Positions 5,178 to 9,602 of a stretch of 9,602 nt of DNA are shown here, piece after piece. The notes beneath the pieces are model-generated. The model searched no databases and had not been told where the DNA came from. It worked only from the letters and a program-made list of their open reading frames with translations. The position numbers and the translations under genes were made by a program. Origin of the DNA: Streptomycetales bacterium (GTDB taxonomy: Bacteria > Actinomycetota > Actinomycetes > Prado026); contig JANYIP010000127.1 of assembly GCA_025361995.1 (NCBI GenBank), positions 1 through 9,602 on the forward strand. The letters are read 5' to 3'. Positions within the stretch are counted from its first letter, which is position 1. Every line of letters begins with the position of its first letter.

Positions 5178-6034
5178 GGTGAGCCCTCCTTGGTCGTGGC
5201 GTACCTCAGCCCGGTGGCCGCGGCCGCCGGAAGCGTCACCCGATCGACCCCTTCGACCAGGTACTGCAACCCGTAGGTCTGCTGCAGCGTACGCAGCCCG
5301 CGGCCCGCCTGGCCCGTAGTGAAGGTGGCCTGGATCGTGCGCGGGTCACCGATCGCGAGGATCACGTACGGGCGGGTCAGCGGTCGGTAGTCGACCAGGA
5401 TCGCGTCGCCGGCCGAGCGGATCGCCGACAGCGCGGACAGTCGCTGGTCGTTGATGGAGATCGCCTCGGCGCCCGCCGCCCAGAGACCGTTGACGACCAT
5501 CTGGAGGTCGCGGTCGAGGACGTGCCCGAGCGCCGGGTCCCCGGCGTCCCCAGGGCCGGGGGTGATCGCGTCGTCCATCGTGATGCGCAGCCCGGGGCCG
5601 GTGACTGCGAGCTCGGCGGCGCCCAGGCCCAAGAGCCTCAGCTGGTTGTCCAGGCTCTGACCCTGGCCGGTCGCTCCCAGCGCGGATGACTTCAGCCGGT
5701 CAACGTCCGCCTGCAGGCTTGCCAGCCCTTTGGTCTCCAGGTCGTACCGGGTCGTCTGCGCCTGGATCCGGGCCACCAGGTCGAGGCGGCGCTGAACCAC
5801 CGCCGGCCGGGCGGAGTCAGCCTGCACCAGCGCCGCGGCCAGCAGGACGCCGACCAGACCCAGCGCCACGCCGGTACCGAGCCACCGCCGGACCGGCGCA
5901 TGCACCTCGTCGTTGCGCCGGGCAGCCGCTGCAGCGTAGCCAGGGTCGAGTGCCTCGTCCCAGATCTGGGCAAGCAGGGCGGGGACCGTGTCCGGGCGCC
6001 GCTGCTCGGTCGCGGGCGGAGGGAGCGAGGGCAC
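5174..6034 (-). CDS. DUF881 (YlxW/YlxX-like) membrane-anchored protein, first copy
   Basis: This is a 286-residue single-pass membrane protein. Residues 1-50 form a cytosolic tail, with one transmembrane helix at about 51-70 (LGTGVALGLVGVLLAAALV). A coiled-coil region (about 76-117) precedes the DUF881 domain (about 135-280). Family marks are VTGPGLRITMDD, LQMVVNGLWAAGAEAISINDQRL (about 176-198), YVILAIGDPRTIQATF and YLVEGVDRVTLP near the end. It resembles the second copy in layout but has a longer cytosolic N-terminus. The GTG start at 6034 has no ribosome site at normal spacing; instead TAGTCT ends 5 nt before it, suggesting a leaderless mRNA. It lies 29 bp after the nucleotidyltransferase gene and overlaps sbp. 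Orthologous by position to Rv1823; function unknown. Confidence 0.9.
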   Translation of the reverse strand: MPSLPPPATEQRRPDTVPALLAQIWDEALDPGYAAAAARRNDEVHAPVRRWLGTGVALGLVGVLLAAALVQADSARPAVVQRRLDLVARIQAQTTRYDLETKGLASLQADVDRLKSSALGATGQGQSLDNQLRLLGLGAAELAVTGPGLRITMDDAITPGPGDAGDPALGHVLDRDLQMVVNGLWAAGAEAISINDQRLSALSAIRSAGDAILVDYRPLTRPYVILAIGDPRTIQATFTTGQAGRGLRTLQQTYGLQYLVEGVDRVTLPAAAATGLRYATTKEGSP

Positions 6035-6039
6035 GCCTC

Positions 6040-6045
6040 AGACTA
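6040..6045 (-). promoter_or_regulatory. Candidate -10 box for a leaderless DUF881-sbp-DUF881 transcript
   Basis: TAGTCT (6045-6040) matches TANNNT and is separated from the GTG start at 6034 by only GAGGC. Transcription would begin at, or within a base of, the start codon. No convincing -35 is visible at 16-19 bp. The same GAGG could instead act as a ribosome site, but it is only 1 nt from the start codon, too close for normal use. Confidence 0.4.
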
Positions 6046-6063
6046 GCGAGGAGTGCGCCCGGG

Positions 6064-8562
6064 CTAGCGGCCTGCTTTGTCGACCACGTCGGTCCACTCG
6101 TCCAGCAGCGCGGTGGCCGCTGCCTCGGTCCTGGCCTCCGCCCACAGCCGGGTGACCGCCGCGGCCGGGTCCGGCAGGACCAGTGCCCAGCTCCCGTTGT
6201 CCTCCACCACCCGGACGCCGTCAACGGTGTCGACCTCGCGGTCGCCAGCGGCCTCCAGCACCGCCCTCATCACCTGTCCCTTGTGCGCCCAGGGGGTCGC
6301 CGCTTCGCGCCGTACCACGTGCGCCTGCGGGATCCGCGCGTCTATCTGGCTCAGCGTCAGCTGCGTACGCGCGACCAGGCCGAGCAGTCGCACGAACGCG
6401 GCGTACGGGTCGACCGCCGGCCCGAGCTCCGGTACGACGATCCCGCCGCGGCCGTTGCCGCCGAGGATCAGCCCGGGCATGCCCGCGACTCGGGCGAGGT
6501 CGTCCGCCGACGTCGTCGTCCAGAGCACCTCGACCCCGTGGAAGCGGCACACCTGCTCGGCCACCCGCGTGGTCGTGACCGGCAGCGCCACGCTGCCCCC
6601 GCCGCGCTCAGCAGCCACCAGGTCGAGGAAGACCAGCAGGGCCCGCTCGTCGCTGATCGCTCGGCCGGTGTCGTCGACGACGGACACCCGCTCGCCGATC
6701 GGGTCGAAGCGCACCCCGAACGCGGCCTTGGACGACGCGACGAGCTCGCCCAGTCGTCGCATCCCGGACGCTCGCTCCCCCGTCAGCTCCGTCGGGTGGT
6801 TGTCGTCGAGCCGATTGTTGACCGTCAGCACCTCGATCGGCAGCCGGGCCAGCAGCGACGGGATCACCAGGGACGCGACGCCGCCGGCGGTGTCCACGAC
6901 CACCTTGAGCCGGGCCGCCTCCAGGTCCTGGGTGTTGATCGAGGCGCGCAGCTCTTGGACGTAGCTCTCCACCGCACGCGGGGGGAACGACAGGTCGCCG
7001 ATCTCGCCAGGGAACCCCCGCCTGAACTCCTGCCGCTGGAAGATCCGTTCCAGCTTGCGGAAGGCGGCCGGCGACAGGTCGGACCCCGTCTCGTCGAGGA
7101 ACACGATCTGGACGCTGTCCGGAACCCCGCGCAGCGTCCGCAGCATGATCCCGCCGGCCGCGCCGGCCCGAGCCGTCTCCATCCTGGTCACCGGGGGTGG
7201 CGCCACCTCGAGGTCGCGGACGTTCAGGGCGCTCGCTGTCAACGCGCTGATCACCGCACGCTTGAACGCCCGGGCGGCCCGCGAGTGGTCTCGCGAGGTG
7301 ACCACGGTGGCGCCCTTGTGCAGCGTCGTGGCGTACGCCGAGGTCAGTCGGACCACGAGCTCCGGGGTGATCTCCACGTTGATGATCCCGGCCACGCCGC
7401 GCGCCCCGAACAGGCTGCGCTGACCTCGTGCCTCCCAGATCACCGACGAGTGGATGACTGCCCCGGCCTCGATCGTCTTGAACGGGTACACCTTCACGTC
7501 CGTCGAGATGATCGCCTCCTCCTCGACGACGCACTCGTCGCCGAGGACCGCGCCCTCTTCGATCCGGGCCGCCCGCATCACATCGGTGTTCTTGCCGACC
7601 ACGCACCCGCGCAGGTTGGCGTGCTGCCCGATGAACACGTTGTCGTGCACCACGGCCCGGTGCAGGAACGCACCGCTGCGTACCACCACGTTGCTGCCGA
7701 GCACGGTGTACTCCCGCAACTCCGCCCCCGCCTCCACCTTCGCGTAGTCGCCGATGTACAGCGGACCCTTGAGCGTCGCGTCGGGGTCGACGTCTGCGCC
7801 CTCGGCGACCCAGATGCCGGAGGAGATCTCGAATCCGTCGATGTCGACCTGCACGCGTCCCTCGAGGACGTCAGCCTGCGCCTTGTGGTAGCTCTCGAGG
7901 GTGCCGACGTCCTCCCAGTACCCGTCGGCGACGTAGCCGAACACCGCCCGGCCCTCGTCGATGAGTCGCGGGAACACGTCCCCCGACCAGTCGACGGACT
8001 CCCCCGCGGCCACATAGTCGAAAACCTCCGGCTCCATCACGTAGATCCCGGTGTTCACCGTGTCGCTGAACACCTGTCCCCAGGTCGGTTTCTCCAGGAA
8101 GCGTTGCACCCGACCTTCGTCGTCGAGGATCGTGATGCCGAACTCGAGCGGGTCAGGAACCCGGGTCAGGCACACCGTGACCAAGGCCTTCTTCTCCTTG
8201 TGGAACGCGACCAGCTGCGTCAGGTCGATATCCGTCAGGGCGTCGCCGCTGATCACCAAGAACGTGTCGTCCGCCAGCGCAGCCTCAGCGTTCTTGACGC
8301 TCCCCGCGGTACCGAGCGGCTCTTCCTCCGTGGCGTACTGCAGCTGCATCCCGAGCTCTTCGCCGTCCCCGAAGTAGTTGCGGACCAACGAAGCCAGGAA
8401 CTGGACGGTCACGACGACCTCGGTGTACCCGTGCTTGCGGAGCAGGCGAAGCACGTGCTCCATGATCGGGCGGTTCACCACAGGCAGCAGCGGCTTGGGC
8501 ATGCTCGCGGTCATCGGGCGCAGTCGGGTGCCCTCGCCGCCCGCCATGACGACCGCCTTCAT
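6064..8562 (-). CDS. Mannose-1-phosphate guanylyltransferase-like nucleotidyltransferase with degenerate phosphohexomutase domain
   Basis: This 832-residue protein has three parts. Residues 1-235 are a sugar-phosphate nucleotidyltransferase: the nucleotide loop AGGEGTRLRP (7-16), PKP (22-24), SGDALTDIDL (105-114) and EKPTWGQVFSDTVNTGIYV (157-175). Residues about 245-375 form a left-handed beta-helix of hexapeptide repeats. Residues about 380-832 resemble the alpha-phosphohexomutases, but their signature loops are altered (see findings), so mutase activity is doubtful. The first part should make an NDP-sugar, most likely GDP-mannose from mannose-1-phosphate and GTP, for cell-surface glycans or glycosylation; glucose-1-phosphate cannot be excluded. 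The start is the ATG at 8562, with AAGG 7 nt upstream. Although the frame stays open far upstream, conservation begins at MKAVVMAGG. It lies 32 bp after the phosphatidyltransferase gene. Streptomyces has the same gene at this locus. Confidence 0.9.
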   Translation of the reverse strand: MKAVVMAGGEGTRLRPMTASMPKPLLPVVNRPIMEHVLRLLRKHGYTEVVVTVQFLASLVRNYFGDGEELGMQLQYATEEEPLGTAGSVKNAEAALADDTFLVISGDALTDIDLTQLVAFHKEKKALVTVCLTRVPDPLEFGITILDDEGRVQRFLEKPTWGQVFSDTVNTGIYVMEPEVFDYVAAGESVDWSGDVFPRLIDEGRAVFGYVADGYWEDVGTLESYHKAQADVLEGRVQVDIDGFEISSGIWVAEGADVDPDATLKGPLYIGDYAKVEAGAELREYTVLGSNVVVRSGAFLHRAVVHDNVFIGQHANLRGCVVGKNTDVMRAARIEEGAVLGDECVVEEEAIISTDVKVYPFKTIEAGAVIHSSVIWEARGQRSLFGARGVAGIINVEITPELVVRLTSAYATTLHKGATVVTSRDHSRAARAFKRAVISALTASALNVRDLEVAPPPVTRMETARAGAAGGIMLRTLRGVPDSVQIVFLDETGSDLSPAAFRKLERIFQRQEFRRGFPGEIGDLSFPPRAVESYVQELRASINTQDLEAARLKVVVDTAGGVASLVIPSLLARLPIEVLTVNNRLDDNHPTELTGERASGMRRLGELVASSKAAFGVRFDPIGERVSVVDDTGRAISDERALLVFLDLVAAERGGGSVALPVTTTRVAEQVCRFHGVEVLWTTTSADDLARVAGMPGLILGGNGRGGIVVPELGPAVDPYAAFVRLLGLVARTQLTLSQIDARIPQAHVVRREAATPWAHKGQVMRAVLEAAGDREVDTVDGVRVVEDNGSWALVLPDPAAAVTRLWAEARTEAAATALLDEWTDVVDKAGR

Positions 8563-8594
8563 GACGTCGCCTTGCTCGGGTCCGTGCCTTCCAT

Positions 8595-9203
8595 CTACGC
8601 CTCCAACGTCTGCCTTGTCCCTCGATCGGCGGTCACGAGGTCGCGTACCTGTCGTAGGTAGAGCACTCCGGCCCACCAGTAGAGACCCGTACCCCAGATG
8701 GCGAACGCCCAACCCAGGACGCGGGCCACGAGCGCGGGAGTCCCCGACGAGTCGCCCAGGAGCAGGAGCGGGAACGCGTAGAGCAGGTTGAACGTCGCCG
8801 CCTTGCCTAGGTAGTGCACCTCCAGCGGTCCACGGCCGAGCCGGCGGAGCACTGGAAGCGTGAACGCGAGGATCACGTCCCGCGCCACCAGCAGGGCGAC
8901 GAGCCACCAGGGGACGATGCCGCGGAGCCCGAGCCCGATCAGCGTCGCGAAGATGTAGAGCCGGTCTGCGAGCGGGTCCAGCAGCTGCCCGACCCGGGAG
9001 ATCTGGTTCCATCGGCGGGCGATCATCCCGTCGAGATAGTCGGTGAACCCGCTGACCATCAGGAGCAGGACCGCAAGGCCGTCAGCCTTGGGTCCGAGGA
9101 TGAGCCACAGGAAGACGGGTACGCCGAGCAGCCGCAGCATGGACAACGCGTTCGGGACCGTCACGACCCGATCGGTCTGAACCTGGGTCTCCTGGACGTC
9201 CAC
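8595..9203 (-). CDS. CDP-alcohol phosphatidyltransferase (PgsA-like membrane phospholipid synthase)
   Basis: This is a 202-residue integral membrane enzyme that transfers a phosphatidyl group from a CDP-lipid to an alcohol, such as glycerol-3-phosphate. The full catalytic motif D-x2-D-G-x2-A-R-x8-G-x3-D-x3-D is present: D55, D58, G59, A62, R63, G72, D76, D80. About five or six hydrophobic helices are visible (24-37, 42-54, 83-95, 98-118, 138-150, 157-180). The N-terminal VVTVPNALSMLRLLGVPVF is typical of PgsA-like members. The GTG start at 9203 has AGGAGG 4 nt upstream, a strong site at slightly short spacing. The M. tuberculosis counterpart by position is Rv1822 (pgsA2), whose exact substrate is not certain, so I give no symbol. 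Probably co-transcribed with the nucleotidyltransferase gene. Confidence 0.93.
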   Translation of the reverse strand: MDVQETQVQTDRVVTVPNALSMLRLLGVPVFLWLILGPKADGLAVLLLMVSGFTDYLDGMIARRWNQISRVGQLLDPLADRLYIFATLIGLGLRGIVPWWLVALLVARDVILAFTLPVLRRLGRGPLEVHYLGKAATFNLLYAFPLLLLGDSSGTPALVARVLGWAFAIWGTGLYWWAGVLYLRQVRDLVTADRGTRQTLEA

Positions 9204-9331
9204 TCCACCTCCTGGGTCTCGCTGCGCGACCCGCTCCCGACCCTACTCGCAGGAGGTCAACAGCGGGTGTCCACGGGATGAAGCTGCGACGCCAAGTCGG
9301 GTACGTCCGCGCCCCGGCCTCCCGCAGTCCA
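9204..9331. other. Intergenic region upstream of the phosphatidyltransferase gene
   Basis: This 128-bp gap must contain the promoter for the phosphatidyltransferase-nucleotidyltransferase pair. On the minus strand there are TTGACC (9260-9255) and TAGGGT (9245-9240), but only 9 bp separate them, so they do not make a standard promoter together. TAGGGT alone could be a -10. No terminator-like hairpin for the HNH remnant is evident. Confidence 0.3.
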
Positions 9332-9602
9332 TCACGGTGGCCAGGCGGGGTCGGGTTCGGCGGGTAGTGGTTGGTGGGGTTTGGTCCAGGTGGGTTGGCC
9401 GTGGTGGTCGATGTGGATGGTCCAGTCGTCGTGGTGGGCGAGGTCGTGGTGGGCGTCGCAGCGGGAGGGTGGTCTGTCGCAGCCGGGGTGGCAGCAGCCT
9501 TTGTCGCGTAGGGCCAGGGCCATGCGTTGGGCGGGGGTGGCGATGCGTTTGCTGCTGCCCCAGTTCATGATGACGCTGGTGTCGTTCAGGACGGCGGGCA
9601 GC
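9332..9602 (-). pseudogene. DUF222/HNH endonuclease (13E12-repeat type), C-terminal fragment with lost HNH core; runs off the right edge
   Basis: The frame is open to the right edge and ends at TGA 9334-9332, so about 90 C-terminal residues are visible. RIATPAQRMALALRDKGCCHPGCDRPPSRCDAHH is the classic zinc-binding and first-HH region of DUF222-linked HNH proteins, which occur in many copies in actinobacteria. In intact members the HH is followed by a W-x2-GG-x-T-x4-N-L-x-LLC-x2-HH stretch of roughly 25 residues, holding the catalytic Asn and His. Here CDAHH joins directly to DLAHHDDWTIHID, the part that normally follows it. The gap coincides with a 13-bp direct repeat. The nuclease is probably inactive, though the frame is intact and the upstream part cannot be seen. 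It is not functionally tied to its neighbours. Confidence 0.8.
9428..9455. repeat. 13-bp direct repeat inside the HNH remnant
   Basis: GTCGTGGTGGGCG occurs at 9428-9440 and again at 9443-9455, 2 bp apart. On the coding strand each copy encodes a histidine pair, AHHD. The repeat sits where the catalytic core of the HNH domain is missing, so it marks a likely deletion joint. Confidence 0.8.

Noticed and set aside
5686..8661. A 991-codon open frame on the plus strand
   Set aside because: It lies antisense to the nucleotidyltransferase and DUF881 genes, is rich in Arg/His/Gln/Asp typical of complement frames in GC-rich DNA, and shows no recognisable domain.
8563..9012. Upstream in-frame extension of the nucleotidyltransferase by 150 codons
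   Set aside because: It overlaps the conserved phosphatidyltransferase in another frame, and family similarity begins exactly at the ATG at 8562 with a ribosome site.
9240..9260. TTGACC and TAGGGT as a promoter for the phosphatidyltransferase gene
   Set aside because: Only 9 bp separate the two hexamers, so they cannot be a standard -35/-10 pair.
1..9602. tRNA, rRNA, CRISPR arrays, insertion sequences, phage genes, toxin-antitoxin pairs
   Set aside because: No matching structures, repeats with spacers, transposase motifs or small paired frames were seen on either strand.

Overview
This is a high-GC actinobacterial chromosome segment. Every supported gene lies on the minus strand, so the transcription order runs from high to low coordinates. 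The order is: HNH/DUF222 remnant (cut at the right edge) - CDP-alcohol phosphatidyltransferase - mannose-1-phosphate guanylyltransferase-like nucleotidyltransferase with a phosphohexomutase-like tail - DUF881 - small basic protein - DUF881 - gcvH - FHA protein (GarA/OdhI type) - FtsR-like MerR - bifunctional-nuclease family protein - second MerR (Rv1830/ResR type) - glycine riboswitch - gcvP (cut at the left edge). From memory, this matches the Mycobacterium tuberculosis block Rv1822 to Rv1832, with the sugar nucleotidyltransferase inserted after the phosphatidyltransferase as in Streptomyces. The window is therefore a conserved core locus. I see no transposon, phage, CRISPR, tRNA or rRNA. Only the HNH remnant looks accessory.

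Layout. At 8595-9203 and 6064-8562 are a membrane phospholipid synthase and an 832-residue sugar-phosphate nucleotidyltransferase, 32 bp apart. From 6034 down to 4117 is a tightly overlapping trio, DUF881-sbp-DUF881. It resembles the ylxW/ylxX/sbp genes beside ftsA-ftsZ in Firmicutes, and it may start as a leaderless transcript. gcvH (3678-4067) follows 49 bp later. After a hairpin-rich gap, a good promoter (TTGACC-17-TACTGT) drives the FHA gene, the overlapping FtsR-like gene and the DUF151 gene. A perfect 10-bp inverted repeat, then a second promoter (TTGACC-17-TAGCGT), precede the second MerR gene. A glycine riboswitch then controls gcvP.

How it fits together. GcvH and GcvP are two proteins of the glycine cleavage system, but here they sit in separate transcription units with regulators between them. 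Only gcvP carries the glycine sensor. The FHA protein belongs to the family that binds and inhibits 2-oxoglutarate-consuming enzymes, under Ser/Thr kinase control. The FtsR-like and ResR-like MerR proteins and the sbp/DUF881 trio point to cell division and growth control. The locus thus places glycine/one-carbon and 2-oxoglutarate control beside division and envelope genes.

The most interesting details are: a glycine riboswitch with one complete aptamer and a collapsed 'ghost' second aptamer; a phosphohexomutase-like domain in which all four signature loops are degenerate; a Met replacing one Thr of the GarA phospho-switch motif; a perfect palindrome upstream of the ResR-type gene; and an HNH protein that seems to have lost its catalytic core across a 13-bp direct repeat.
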